A program made the position numbers and the translations under genes. The notes beneath the pieces were generated by a model. That model ran no database searches. It had not been told where the DNA came from and saw only the letters and a list, made by a program, of their open reading frames with translations. Below, piece by piece: positions 33,826 to 45,819 of a DNA stretch of 64,000 bases. Location: NCBI RefSeq assembly GCF_048564905.1, contig NC_133013.1:5220105-5284104 (forward strand), in the 5' to 3' direction. Within the stretch, counting starts at the first letter, position 1, and every line of letters begins with the position of its first letter. Source of the stretch: Vicugna pacos (taxonomy: Eukaryota; Chordata; Mammalia; Artiodactyla; Camelidae).

Positions 33826-34529
33826 CTTTTAAAATTGAAGTATAGTTGATTTACGATGTTGTGTTAGTTTCTGGTGTACAGCATAGCGATTCAATCATAT
33901 AAATATATATATATATATATATTTCTTCTTCTTCTTTTTCATTATAGGTTATTACCAGCTATTGAATATAGTTCCCTGTGCTATACAGTCGGACCTTGTT
34001 GTTTATCTATTTTATATATATGGTAGTTTGTATCTGTTAATCCTCAGTTCCCAATTTATCCCTTCCCCCCTTTCCCCGTTGATAACCATGTTTATTTTCT
34101 ATGTCTGTGAGTCTGCTTCTGTTTTATAAATAAGTTCATATGTGTTATATTTTTAGATTCCACATATAAGCAATATCATATGATATTTGTCTGTCTCTGT
34201 CTGACTTACTTCACTTAGTATGATAATCTCTGGGTCCGTCCAGGTTGTTGCAAATGGCATTATTTCATCATCTTTTGTGGCTGAGTAGTATTGCATTGTA
34301 TAAATGTACCACAGCTTCTTTACCCAGTCATCTGTTGATGGACATTTAGGTTGTTTCCATATCTTGGCTATTGTAAATAGTGCTACTGTGAATATTGGGG
34401 TGGATGTATCTTTTCGAATTAGAGTTTATCCTCTGGATATATGCCCAGGAGTGGGATTGCTGGATCATATGGTAACTCTATTTTTAGTTTTTTAAGAAAC
34501 CTTCATACTGTTTTCCTTAGTGGCTGCAT
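33826..34529 (-). mobile_element. L1 3' end, about 0.7 kb, reverse strand
   Basis: It includes the L1 3' UTR and the end of ORF2, up to GGAGTGGGATTGCTGGATCA and CTTCATACTGTTTTCC. Target duplications GGCAGTGGTACAGATT (33810-33825) and GGCAGAGGTATAGATT (34530-34545) differ at two bases. An AT tract of about 20 bp lies at the usual microsatellite position near 33900. Confidence 0.92.
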
Positions 34530-34545
34530 GGCAGAGGTATAGATT

Positions 34546-35699
34546 TTAATATCTCCTTTTCATGTATAATATTCTCTTAAACCTAAGAGTTAACCTTTAA
34601 AGTGTATTTTCCAAAGCTACTGATGTCTATTAAAGGAAGGAATAAATAGACTGAGGAATAGTCCAGTTAACCTCTCGTATGTCTGCCATTCAAGAAGCTT
34701 GATCGCCTCCAAAATATTAACTGCCTTTGATAGTTCTGCTGGAAAACAGACTTCTGTTGTTTACAGGGTGAGCTTTGAGCTATAATTGCTTAATATTCTG
34801 TCAAATTATTTCAGAAACTGCTACATGTATCTTGAAATCTTTAACGGGGAAATACCGGTTAAACTTAGTTAGGTTTATTATCAAAAGAGATTTTCTTTCC
34901 TGAAAACAGTTGAGTTCAGATCTGACCAGGTTAAAGAGCTAAAAACATAAAACAACAACAATAAAAATAACCCCCAAATTTGTTTTTTTTTTTTAACTCA
35001 GTAAAACAACTTCCTGTGTCATTTATCATTTTGTATCTGTGTAACTGATACAAATCGTATCACTCCCAGGTAAGCAAATTAAGACTCTGTTTAAGGATCC
35101 CAGCCTTGATGTGAGAGTTGATTTCCCGTGTCAGCCCCAAGCTGTTTGTCTCTTTTTTTCAAAAAATGTGGATGCTTTATTTAGTACCTAAGAATCCTGC
35201 AGGAGACACACTAGTTCCTCACCCTGGTGGCAAGAAACCAGGTGTCAGTGACCAGGGCTCCAGAGACACTGGGCTGGGTTTCTTCTTTGGCCTTTACATC
35301 CAACCATGTGCACTGAATTTCAAATTTCTGTGCTGTCACAGTTTTAAAACACCATCCCATTGACTGGTGATGGTAAGTTCCCCTGGCACGTGGCGTCTGT
35401 GAAGGGGTGTCAGCCCCGTGTGTATGCCTGCAACCCACCTCCCCAGGCCTCCTGTCACCCTCCTTGGTTCTGTGCCAAGCAGATGCCAGTGCAGCTTCAG
35501 GAAGGGCTGTGTCTCTAGGAGGGTGTTTGGCTCCACTGTCTTAAAGCCTCAGATCAGGGTGTATCCCCTTCAGAGTCCAAATTAAAATCCCTCATCCCAT
35601 TGGTCACCCTGTTTCGTCTGGTCCAAGGAACCTCAGTGTACTGACAGTCCTTCCTCCCTTGAGCTGTCTTTTCACCTTCAGCAGAATCAGTTGCCTGTA
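34546..35699. other. Unique, AT-rich then GC-richer stretch
   Basis: No repeat was recognised between 34.55 and 35.1 kb, where sequence is AT-rich and could include conserved non-coding DNA. No exon is supported. Confidence 0.45.
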
Positions 35700-36870
35700 C
35701 TTATATGGGTCTATTTCTGTTTGTTTTGTTCTGATTTCTGTCCCACTTATCTCGGTGTCTGTCCTTCTGCTAATGATTCACTGCAGCATCGTAGTAAGCC
35801 TTAGTCTCAAGTACAGCGATGCCTCTCATTGCATTCTTCTTTTTCAAAATTATTTTAGCTATTCCAGTCCCTTTGCCTTTCCATAAACATTTTAGAATAA
35901 GCCTGTCTGTATCTATTAAAAACAGGTTGCAGGGATTTCAGTGGGAATTTGGACATAATTGACATCTTTACCACATTGAGTCTTCTAACCCATGAACACG
36001 GTCTGTCTGTCCATTTATTTAGATCTTCTTTGATTTCTTTCATCATCATTTCACAGCCTTAGTGTATGCCTCGTACATGCTTTCTTCAATGTAGACCTAA
36101 GCGTTTTATTTTATCTGGTTGTAAATCATCTTGTGTTTTTCAGTTTCCCCAAGTGCCTTGCTAGGATATGGGATTGCTGTTGATTTTTGTATGTTGATCT
36201 CATGTCCTGTGACCTTGCTGAATTTATTTAGTTCTAGGAGGTTTTCTGTAGATTCCTTAGGATGTTCCATGTAGACCACTTCATTATCTGCAAATAGCTT
36301 TATTTCTGCTTTTTCAACCTATATGCCTTTTATTTTACTTTCATGCCTTATTGCACGTGCTGGAACCATGACTGTGTTGAATAGCAATGGTCAGAGGAGG
36401 CATCCTTTCTTGTTCCTGATCTTAAGGAGAAAGCATTTAGTTTTTGGCCATTAATTATAACAGAAGCTGGGGGTTTTTCTTAGATGCCCCTTCCTCAGTC
36501 TGAGACAGTCCCTTTGTATTCCTAGTTTGCTGAGTATTTTATTGTGATTGTACATTGGATTTTGTCAAATGTTTTTTCAGAGGCAATTGATGTGACCCTG
36601 TGGTTTTACATTTAGTCTGTTAAAATGGGGAGGGGGGTATGTTGCTTGGTTTTGAATATTGAACTAGGCTTGCATCCCTGGAATAAAGCTCGCTTGTCAT
36701 GGTGTGTGATGTTTTTAGACATTGCTAGATTTTGTTTGCTAATATCTTGTGGAGGTTTGTTCTATCTCTGTTCATGAGGGATGTTGGTACTTTTTTGTAT
36801 AGTCTTTGGCTGATTTGGGTCTCGTGGTAGTACTGGCCTCAGAAAATCAGTTAGATAATATAATTCTTAG
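35700..36870 (-). mobile_element. L1 ORF2 segment (reverse transcriptase region), reverse strand
   Basis: Words such as GGTCTATTTCTGTTTGTTTT, GATTTCAGTGGGAATTTGGA, GTTCTAGGAGGTTTTCTGTA and ATAGCAATGGTCAGAGGAGG match the complement of L1 ORF2 in order. They cover the core reverse-transcriptase region. Neither L1 end is present and the frame is broken many times. Confidence 0.85.
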
Positions 36871-38777
36871 TAAGCCTTTTTTTATGAAAGGAATTGTGAG
36901 TTAAATGTTGCACTACAATTTTTTAGATATGCTCAGTCTAAAATGGTATACATTCATGAGAAGTACAAAAAAGAAAAACAAAGTACTTCAGAAGACCTGA
37001 AAAGTGATTAAGTTATACAAGTAACCTCTTCTAGGTTCTGAAATATCCTGTCCCAGAGAGAATTGGGAAAGACAACATCTGTACTGTAATTCTGCACTAG
37101 GGAAAGTATTTAAACATTTCAGCGCCAAATACCACCTTTGGAATTTGCCTGAAATATGTGTCTTGAATAAGAGGAAAATTATAAAACAATGCTGAGTTTT
37201 GGGGAAAAAAAGGATTTTGGTTTTGGTTTTGCAGTACAGTAATGCCATCATGAAGAAAATGTCTACTTGGCCACCTGAACTCATATATGTAATATTTAAA
37301 TCTAGGTCCAAAAATAATAGGTCAGTTTGGAAAACAAAGAGGAAAATATAATTAAAAAAAATAATGAAACAGTAACCACATTTCTTGTCAATCACAACCA
37401 GCCCTGGGGGCACTGGACTAACCATTTACAGTGAAAACTGGGTGACTTTTTCCCTTGTTCTGTGTTGCTTTCACCATTGTAGCTGGTGGCCAGCGGGGAG
37501 GGTTTTAGGCAGGTCAGACAAGTTTGTGCTTCCTCTACAGCTGCCAGATGTAGCAAACAGAAATGTAGGCTGCCTGTTAAATTTGAATTTCAGATAAATA
37601 ATGGATAATGTTTTTGTAGGAGTTTGTCCCAACTAGTGCATGGGACGTACTTATGGAAAACATTCATTGCTTATCTGAAATGCCTGTCTAACCAGACACC
37701 CTGTTTTTCATCTGGCAGCCCAGGTGTTTTCCATATTTTTTTCTGTAGTTTGAACCTCACTTATTTTCAGTCAAGGCAGGAGTGTAAGAAGTTACGGACA
37801 ATGTCACAATTCTGTACTGGTGGTTTTATTTAGTGTCAGACAGGTGTCTTTTCCTGACAGGTGAACCTGATGGCGGACCTCGTGTGAGATTTAGTGTTTT
37901 TTTCTGTCCTGGGTGCTCATGTCAGGGTGGTCAGTCCTGGGCAAGGGTCCCACCCCTCTGAGTACCAGTTTGTGCCCTGCACCCCCGAGGCCCCCGCACC
38001 CCCTCCCCAATCTGCAGTGATCTCACTTTGTTCTCTTGCCAGCATCTAATGTTTCAAAAAGATTCTTACTCATCAACATGTTCCCAGTTCAGTCCTGTTT
38101 GCAGTTACACTCAGGATGCTGCCTAAATCAGTGTCTGTGCATCGCAGATTCACACTGTGTTTTACATGCTCCTGGGTCAGACAAGCAGAAATAGAGTTGA
38201 GCTGTTGTGTGCTTTGCTTGAATGGGCCACTGTGGTAAGCTTTGTCCTGACATACCTATAGTCCCTGTGGTAAATGGTTGGTCTGCAAAGCTCTAAAGAA
38301 CTTCTGTCAACACCCTGAGGTTTCAGATACCAACAGGAGGAGGCCTCCTTGGGAGAGAGCTCTTAGCAGCTGTCCTGCTGTCTCTCTTTACAGCAGCACT
38401 GGTCCCTGGAGTCCCCTGTCCGGCCCTCTCCTGCTTTCACTCTGTTCTAGGCAGCTGGCAGAACCACGGTGCAAACTTGAACCTCTTTGCTGTGGACAGA
38501 GTTCTTGTATCTGTTAGAATTTGTTTCATCCTGGAGGAAGGAAATGTCCTGACTCTTGTTTGTATTTTTGGCTGGTTTTAGGACATGTGAAGTTGTTAGA
38601 ACCACAACTCTGCTAGAGACAAAGCTAAAGAGAATTACTCTTGTAAGGGCCAAATAATGTCAAATCAGGAAAAAAAAAAGCATTATAGGCATTATAGCCC
38701 CCACACCCCGCCATGGTCTTCCTGTTTCATTTGTAAGATATCAAAGAACGTGGGATCTGGAGGGGAGTGAGTTGGGG
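36871..38777. other. Unique stretch containing one MER53-like element
   Basis: Apart from the palindromic element at 37541-37718, no repeat or exon was recognised. The 145-codon - strand frame at 36988-37425 is AT-rich with a phenylalanine-rich product and looks like chance. Confidence 0.45.
37541..37718. mobile_element. Palindromic MER53-like DNA element
   Basis: CTGCCAGAT at 37541 and ATCTGGCAG ending at 37718 are exact inverted ends. GTTAAATTTGAATTTCAGAT on the left pairs with TTATCTGAAATGCCTG on the right. CTAGTGCATGGGACGTACTTAT lies near the middle. This is the layout I recall for the short hAT-type element MER53. No clear 8-bp duplication remains. Confidence 0.7.
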
Positions 38778-39294
38778 TGTTACCGAGTCCAAGCTCACAT
38801 TGCTCACCGCACAATAGGCCAATAAATCGGGAGATGAGGTGTTGGGGCCAGGAATAGCAACTTTATTCAGAAACCCGGTAGACCAAGAAGGTGGGGGACT
38901 AATGTCCTGGAGGACCATCTTCTCCAAGTCAGAATTTAGGTTCCTTTATACTAAAAAGGGGAGGGGGTGTATTGGTTGTTGAAAACTTTTTGGTGTCAGA
39001 ATCCTTTGTTCTTGTAGCTGTCCACGAGGGTCAGGTCATGGTGTCCCTTTAAACCTCCAACAAGACAAATGTCCTTCTCTCTTCTGCAAGTTTTTATCTT
39101 TATGTGAATGGGAAGGTGTTATGCCCTTAAAGGTCACAGCCTTGAGAATGGGCTTTCCTGTATATTTCAGGCTCTAGGCAACATTGTTTTACAAAAGGTC
39201 CAGAACCAGCAAGACTAACCCCAGGAAACAGAGCACAGAGTTAGAGCTAAAGGAACAGCTCTAATGTGGAGTCAGATTGTTCTTCCCTGTTACA
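38778..39294 (-). mobile_element. Solitary LTR fossil, ERV1-like, reverse strand
   Basis: It runs from TGTTACCGAGTCCAAGCTCA to TCTTCCCTGTTACA, 517 bp, with matching GTTACA-type ends. The 4-bp duplication GGGG on each side (38774-38777 and 39295-39298) fits class I retroviruses. AACTTTATTC near 38860 is the complement of the polyadenylation region. No internal genes remain. Confidence 0.8.
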
Positions 39295-39298
39295 GGGG

Positions 39299-40085
39299 TA
39301 CCCCCAATAGCAAGGCAACATAGGGTCATTTTCTTCATGCCTTGTGAAAACTGAGCTTGCTGCTCAAGTTTGTAATTGATTCTCAGATTTCTGCAGTTTC
39401 CAACTAAATTCACTTAGAATACAGGTTGAAATATTCTCTGTGATGGGCTATTTTATTCACTCAAAATACAGCAGTGAGAAATTCAATCATTGCTAATATC
39501 TCTGGAATTCTCAGGATATTTAAATCTGGCCAAGTTCTGAAAATGTCAAGAAATTTTAAGTATAACAGTTTTGTATTGACTTAAATATGTTTTATAGGTA
39601 ATTTGCATAAGCATGTATTTCCTAAGAATTGATCTTTCAATGCTCAGAACGTATATTTTCCTACAATTCTGGAGTTATAATAGGAAGGAAGAAATTTGCC
39701 ACAGTTCTCTTCCCATTTAGGGGAATGTTTCTGCAGCCGTTAAACCTGAATAAAGATTCTTCCAAATGGAAATTGCTTCTTCTGTAAATACTTTCTGTTT
39801 ATCAACTTCAACAGTTAAACCTAAAGAAACCACTCTGGTTTTTACTAGGAGTTATACACGTATTTGCATTAAATATATGTTGACCAAACTTTGTGTGCAC
39901 ACGTGCAGGGGCCTCCTAGGGTCAGGTGTTCTGTTGGCATGGCCCCCTTGGCTCCCCAGGTCTTCTACTCTGCCTCAGACCCCAACTGTGAGGCTCCCAG
40001 CCCTGCTGGGAAATCATGCTGTAAATAAGCCCTCTTTGTCTTCCCGTGGGAAAGAAGCTCAGAACTGCTTCCTTTTTAGGCAGCA
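39299..40085. other. Unique AT-rich stretch
   Basis: No repeat, RNA gene or exon was recognised. It is AT-rich from 39.35 to 39.9 kb. Confidence 0.45.
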
Positions 40086-40828
40086 TTAGGATATAATCTC
40101 ACCTCTAGTAGGGTGGCTACCAACCCCCACCCAAAAAAGAACACCCCAGAAAGTAACGCCTGTTGAGGCCAAGGTAGGGACAAATTGTAACCCTTGTGCA
40201 CTGCTGGTGGGAGTATAAAATGGTACAGCTGCTGTGGAGGAATCGTGGTTCCTCAAAAAAATTAAAGTAGATTTACTGTATGATCCAGTAATCCTCCTTC
40301 CGGGTATGTACCCAAAGGAAGTAAAGGCAAGGACTCTAAAAGATATTTGTCCACCCATAATCATAGCAGCAGCTTTCATGGTAGCCAAAAGGTGGACACA
40401 TCCCAAGTGCCATTGACAGACGAACAGATTTTTAAACTATGGTATTTGCGTCAAACGGAGTATCAGCCTTAAAAAGGAAGGAAATTCAGACACGTATTTA
40501 CAGCACAGACGAACTCAGTGAATAAGGCTGTCACGACAGGACAAATGCTGTCTGATCGCACTTATAGGAGGTCCCCAGAGGGGTCACATTCATAGGGACC
40601 GAAAGTAGGATGGTGGCAGCCAGGGGCAGGGGAGGGGAGGGAGGGCAGTCAGTGTTTTTTAGTAGGTATCGAGTTTCAGTTTGGGAAGATGAAAAAGTCC
40701 TGGAGATGAAAGGTGATGGTGGTCACACAACAGTATTAACATACTTAATGCCACCAAACTGTACACTTAGAAGTGGTTAAAATGGGAAAGTGTTATATGT
40801 GTTCTGCCAAAAATTTTAAAAAGTATCA
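40086..40828 (+). mobile_element. Old L1 3' end (L1M-type)
   Basis: GTAACCCTTGTGCACTGCTG, GGTGGGAGTATAAAATGGTA, GGGTATGTACCCAAAGGAAG and ACTGTACACTTAGAAGTGGT follow the end of ORF2 and the 3' UTR of an old L1 in order. Strongly diverged, with G-rich substitutions around 40620. Confidence 0.8.
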
Positions 40829-41084
40829 TGGATGTGTGCCTGTCTGGGGATCAAGGGCCGTCTTACTCCTTCCTGTGGGTCACTTACGACCACCTCGGGC
40901 ACTTCAGGCTCTGTTTCAGGTTACTGTGCCCTGAGCCCCCAAATGTTTGTGGGGCTTCCCGCCACTCAACAGTGGTGTGGCTGAGGGGCCCCCGGCGCAG
41001 GGGGCAGGACGCCTGGAGTACCTCCGGTTCACGCTGGAGGGAGGCGGCAGTCTAGAGTCTGAGCCTGTTGGCTCAACTTTTTCT

Positions 41085-41830
41085 TTTCCCGTTTTTTTTT
41101 GGAAGTGAAATGCTCAGATTGTGAGTGTGCTTTTAGATGAGTCTTGACAAAGGCATGCATCTGTGTAATTCACACCCTTATCAAGATATGGAAGATGAAC
41201 ATTAACATCACATTAACATCAGAAAGTGCTCTCATGCCCTGAGAGCCCCCTCACCCCAGGCAGATGCTTGTTTGATTTCTCCTTCATTGATTGATCTTGC
41301 CTGTTCTGGAAGGTTCTGTGAAAGGAATCAGCCAGTAGGTGCTCACCTCCACTGGGTGTCATGTTTCTGTGATCCATCCGTGTGGCTGCTTTGTCGGTGG
41401 CGTCTTCCTTTCCCCTGCTGTCCCTGTCCTGTGGTCTCACTATGCCAGGGGTAGTTTGGCTGCTTTCTTGTTGCTGAGCTGCTGGGCTGTTCCCAGTTCG
41501 GGGCTCTTATGAATAAGGCTGCTGTGAAGGTTTTATACAAGGCGTTTTGTGGACAGATGCTTTGTTTCTCTTAGGTTAACACCTAGGAATGGAACTCCTG
41601 GCAGGGTCATCGGGCAGCTCGTCAAAGCCCACCAGACCGTTTTGTACCTGCACCCAAAAGGCACCAGGGTCCTGGGGGCTGCGCATCCTTGCCAGCATTT
41701 GGTACTGTCAGCTTTATTTCTTTTAAGGTGTCCCGGGGGGGTTATCATCGGAGTGTTAATTTGCATTTCCCTGGCGACTAATGATACCCATGTTCCAACT
41801 CTTTTTATTCACTTTTTACTAGGTGGTTTG
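41085..41830 (-). mobile_element. Old L1 3' region (L1M-type), reverse strand
   Basis: CTTATCAAGATATGGAAGAT, GAATAAGGCTGCTGTGAAGG, CTAGGAATGGAACTCCTGGC and GTGTTAATTTGCATTTCCCT match the complement of the end of ORF2 and an old 3' UTR. The 98-codon frame at 41549-41845 is a shadow of it. Confidence 0.78.
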
Positions 41831-41955
41831 TCTTTATATTATTGAGTTGTAGCCATGACTTTGATAAGCAGAATTTTTAAATCTTTATGTTCAGAATTTA
41901 TGAAATGTTATGTTCATTTATGGTTATTGCTTTCTGTGTCCTAAAAAAGCTTTTT

Positions 41956-42100
41956 GGTGGGAAGTGTATAGCTCAGCAGTAGAGCACGTGCTTAGCATGC
42001 ACGAGGTCCTGGGTTCAATCCCCAGTACTTCCATAAAAAATTTCAAAAAATAAAAAAAATTAAAACCTAATTACCTCCCCCCTCCAAAAATAAGTAAATA
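41956..42100 (+). mobile_element. Camelid tRNA-derived SINE
   Basis: GTGTATAGCTCAGCAGTAGA, GCATGCACGAGGTCCTGGGT, TCAATCCCCAGTACTTCCAT and CCTAATTACCTCCCCCCTCC are present, followed by an A-rich tail. The flanking duplication is unclear. Confidence 0.88.
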
Positions 42101-42238
42101 AACTTTTGCCTACTGCAAATCACGAAGGTAGTCTCCTGTATTTCTTCTTGAAGTTCTGTCCCTCAGCTTTTACGTTTGATGCAGGAAAACGGGTGTGGGG
42201 CGTGAGGAGGGCCGCATCCCAGGCTTCGGTTGAGCCCC

Positions 42239-42738
42239 TGAGACGTGCCCGCCAAAGTGTGGGTCCTTGGCTTCACATAGGAAAGACTTCAAGAGCTAGC
42301 GACAGTTGAGTAAAGGTAGACTTATTTAGAGAGATACAAGAGAAAGGCAAGGAAAAGATATGGGAACTGGGTGCTCAGGTTAAAGTAAAAGCAGGTATGT
42401 ACTCCATAGATAGAGGGCTGTCTCCAAAGAGGAGGGAGCGAAAAGGACCACTAGGCATGGTGTTGTCAGTTTTCATGGGCTCAGTAGCTTCACACACCTT
42501 CCAACTGCCCTGGGGAAGGGGCTGGGATTCCCAGGATCTGGGCCCCCACCCATTCTTTGCCAGTTTGCAGTTAGCCTTGGGGCTGTCATGGTGCCTGCGG
42601 GCATGTTATTGATCACAGCGTATAATGAAGCTCAAGGTCCACTAGAAGTCAAACCTCTTAATTCTCAAGGCCACCTGGGAGGTGAATCTTCCACCATTTT
42701 GGAGAATCTTCCACCATTTTGGTGTTAAATTGCTGTCA
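42239..42738 (-). mobile_element. Probable LTR fossil, reverse strand
   Basis: Both outer dinucleotides fit a reversed TG...CA LTR (TGAGACGTGCCCGCC to TTGCTGTCA). The layout, with AAAGGTAGACTTATTTAGAG near the left and a long GC-richer body, resembles class I LTRs of ungulates. A tandem pair of GAATCTTCCACCATTTTGG (42684-42702, 42704-42722) lies near its 5' edge. No target duplication was found and the family was not named. Confidence 0.45.
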
Positions 42739-42789
42739 TTCCTTGAGTGGCTGTGCCCTGACCCCTTCCCTCCTGTCTCACATTGAGAT

Positions 42790-43065
42790 TTGTGATTCAT
42801 TGTCAGTGAACCTTTTTGTATGGGGTGAGGTAGGGATTGAGGTTCATTTTTTTTTTTCTACTTGGATATCCAGCTTCTCCAGCCATATTTGTGGAAAAGA
42901 CCATCCTATCCATGCTGAATTACAGTGGTGTCTTTGTCAAAATTCCAGTGGCCGTGTAAATGAGGACTGTTTCTGGGCTCTTTGTTCTGTCCCGTTGTCC
43001 CACTTGCCCATCATCAGGCCAGCACCGCACTGCCTTGACTCCTGCACGTCCATCACACTCTCCTG
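42790..43065 (-). mobile_element. Old L1 ORF2 fragment, reverse strand
   Basis: TTTTTGTATGGGGTGAGGTA, CTTGGATATCCAGCTTCTCC, GTGTCTTTGTCAAAATTCCA and TTTCTGGGCTCTTTGTTCTG match the complement of L1 ORF2 in order. The 156-codon frame at 42719-43189 is a shadow of it. Confidence 0.8.
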
Positions 43066-43074
43066 GCTCTGCTC

Positions 43075-43215
43075 CGGTGTGACCAGTAGATGGTACTCAC
43101 ATTGTTTGCTCACACTCATTTCCCTTACAGATAAAATGGTGATGCCACCGCTAAGTGACGGTGGTGACTGTGTGAATGGCCTACGGTGATGTCTGGCGTG
43201 GTACCACACATAGGG
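43075..43215 (+). mobile_element. MIR-like fragment
   Basis: CATTTCCCTTACAGATAAAA, TGGTGATGCCACC and GATGTCTGGCGTGGTACC follow MIR words (tcatctgtaaaatgg, taatagtacc, tgcctggcacatag). Diverged. Confidence 0.45.
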
Positions 43216-43394
43216 CCCGTCCAGTCTTTGTCTTCCTCTTTGAGTCTGTAAGCGGCTCACATCTTTGTGTGCCTTCACCGTATCTCTGGCGTGGCTGACA
43301 AGTCAGGAGAGGAACAACAGGATGGAAATAATTTTAACTACGATCCTCGATTTCGCGGCAGAGGACAAAAACCAAGACACTGTCTGCTGAGTTC

Positions 43395-43560
43395 CCGTGT
43401 TGACCTTGGCTGTTTTATTGGGCAGCCTCCTCTACTCTTTTGAAGTTTACTTCTCTGGGCCTCAGTTTTCTCACAGGTGAAATGAAGATAATCCCCTCAA
43501 GGCCATTGTCAGACACATTTGCATTAAGGCACGGGAAAGCGCTTTCTTGCCTCTGAATGT
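43395..43560 (+). mobile_element. MIR fragment
   Basis: ACTTCTCTGGGCCTCAGTTT, TCTCACAGGTGAAATGAAGA and TAATCCCCTCAAGG match the MIR series CTCTCTGTGCCTCAGTTTCC, TCATCTGTAAAATGGGGATA and the next block. Confidence 0.65.
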
Positions 43561-45819
43561 TGTAATAGCACAGATCACCATCTTCTGCATCTCTCCCCAT
43601 TGAGACTGCAGACACTCAGAGGGCAGGGGATGTATTTTTTCCCCATTTTTTTTTTGTGTTGACTCAGATATGAAGGTTCACATCATTGATTTAGCACCTA
43701 CTTCATTTTTTTCATTGTCATTAAAGTGATTGCTTCTCTCAGGGTTTTCTCAAGGACCAGAGATAACAGAGCATCTTTGAGTCCCTGCAAGTATTTGTTG
43801 TCACACTTTATGAACAGCACTTTTAGAATCATTTACTAGAAGTGTTTACAGACTCAAAGAGCCAGCTCCTGCCTTCTTGAAGTTCTGGATTTAAGACACA
43901 GAGCAAGGCAGGTGTGAACACGAGGCAGCTGCTGTGGAAGGCGGGCACCCGGACAATGGTGATGGCACTGACCATCCACTCTTGAGCCCTCCGTGCCTCA
44001 CAGGGTGTGTCTGGAACATCCTTAGTCCCTTAACCCAGAAGAAAGGTGAGAGCCTGAGGCAAGGGGCAAGGTGGGCTGTGAGGTCGCAGGAAGGGCAGGA
44101 AGTGGTCCCTGGAGGCAGCGATGGCTGGGGTCATGTTGAGCCCCGAGCAATGGCTTTGAGGACTGTTGACGACTGTTTCAGGTTAAATGTGACTGGATCT
44201 CAGGCAGCAAACTCAGGTATTGCGGAAGAGCCCTTTCCCTTTCCTGGCTGTCTGCTTACATTCTGATTCTGAGCCTCCACTTCCGGTGCCACCGTCATTT
44301 GGGGTGACTCCTGCCGCCCCGCATTGTGCTGGAGGTAGGATCCCAGAACCAAAAGGAGGTGATCCATGAAGGGAATGGCCGCCCTCCAGGCGGGGGGCCA
44401 GGCAGATGGACCCCTGGTGTCTGTGCTCCCACTTGCCTGATGGAGACAGGTGTGTGGACCCAGGGAAGGTCGGGCACAGCTGGCCCCATTATGGTGACAA
44501 CCTGACTGCTAGTGTCCTGACATCACTCCACGGTGGCCTCTGCTCCCTGGCACTGGCCCCCTACAGAGCCATGAGCGAAGACTGCAGTCGCTTCCAGGAC
44601 AAAACTGGCATGAACGAGGCAGCAAGTGTGGGAAGTCTTCCCTTCCTGTACTGATATGTCTGAGCCAGAGGTTTGCTGGAGCAGCAGGAAGTGCTGACTC
44701 AGATCCCGGACCACGCTTGCTGGGGGAGAGGGCTTTGGCTTCATGCTTCTAGCCCCGACTTGCAAGCCCTCCTGCTCCTCCTTCGGTGTGCTGTGCTTGC
44801 TGGCCGTGCCCTGCTCTCCGCTGTCTGTCTCTTTGGTTTCCTTCAGCTTCTTCATTGGTTGACTCAGTCTTTGTTTATTGAGCATGTATGGTGGATCGAG
44901 GCACCAGATGCAGAAATAAACAAGCACTTCCCTGCTCAGATAAAGCCAGGTTAGTGCCACTGGATGTGCAGAGGTGTGGCCATGAAGAAGGGATCCCGCC
45001 CTCCTCCATGTGACTTGGCTTCTTGCTTAGGGACCCCGTCCAAGGTGAGTAGGGAAAGAGAGGTGTGGGAGGCAGCAGTGACAGATCTCCACCCAGAGGG
45101 TGTGTGGCAGTGAATGCTTTGTTGACAGCCAGCCCTACACTTGAAGTCAAAGGGCAGAAGACAGTACTGATGGGTGAGAAAATGCTCCAGACAATTTGGA
45201 ATTAAGGCCTTACGCTGTCTCGGCTTAATCCCACTGCTCCACACTCTTCCTCGATAAATAGCTGGTCTCAGTCAAAGATGCCCAGGGACTGCAAAAGAAT
45301 TACAAGAGAAACCTTCAAATATAGAAAGAGAAAGAAAAACACACGCCAGAGACCGAGGGAAGATGTGGATCATTCAGAGACCAGCTTAAGAGTTCAGGAA
45401 AGTAAATTTCCAGGCCCTCAAAGAAAATGCTGGCAACGTGATTTCTAAGCAGAATTTGAGCACAGAAGAAAGATTCAGAGGGGTGAGTGAGACAGAACAG
45501 AACAAAGCCCACGCTGGCAGAATTCAGAGGGAAAAAATCAGAAGGGACAAAAGTAAAAATGATACCGACACAAAGGCTAATTCAGAAGCCGCAAAATAGG
45601 AGGCCTCATTGAAAGAGCAGTCACCGTGGACAGGGCAGAGGGAGCTACACAAAAGGAACCGAGTGTCACCAGGGTCTGATTTCCGAACAAAGAGTTTCAG
45701 AATAGCAGAGAAAAAATTAAGTATATGATCAAGGGAAATCGTGTAAATATCCAGGCCGAACTTGACTCTGTCCTTCATAAGGATTTGTTGCATTTTGTTA
45801 AGCTTTAAAGGGAATAGCC
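43561..45819. other. Unique stretch, possible L2 piece near 44.9 kb
   Basis: TGACTCAGTCTTTGTTTATT and GAGCATGTATGGTGGATCGA, then AAATAAACAAGCACTTCCCT at 44855-44960, resemble a reverse L2 end. The rest was not recognised. Frames of 93-145 codons at 44.5-45.2 kb overlap in opposite directions. Confidence 0.4.
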
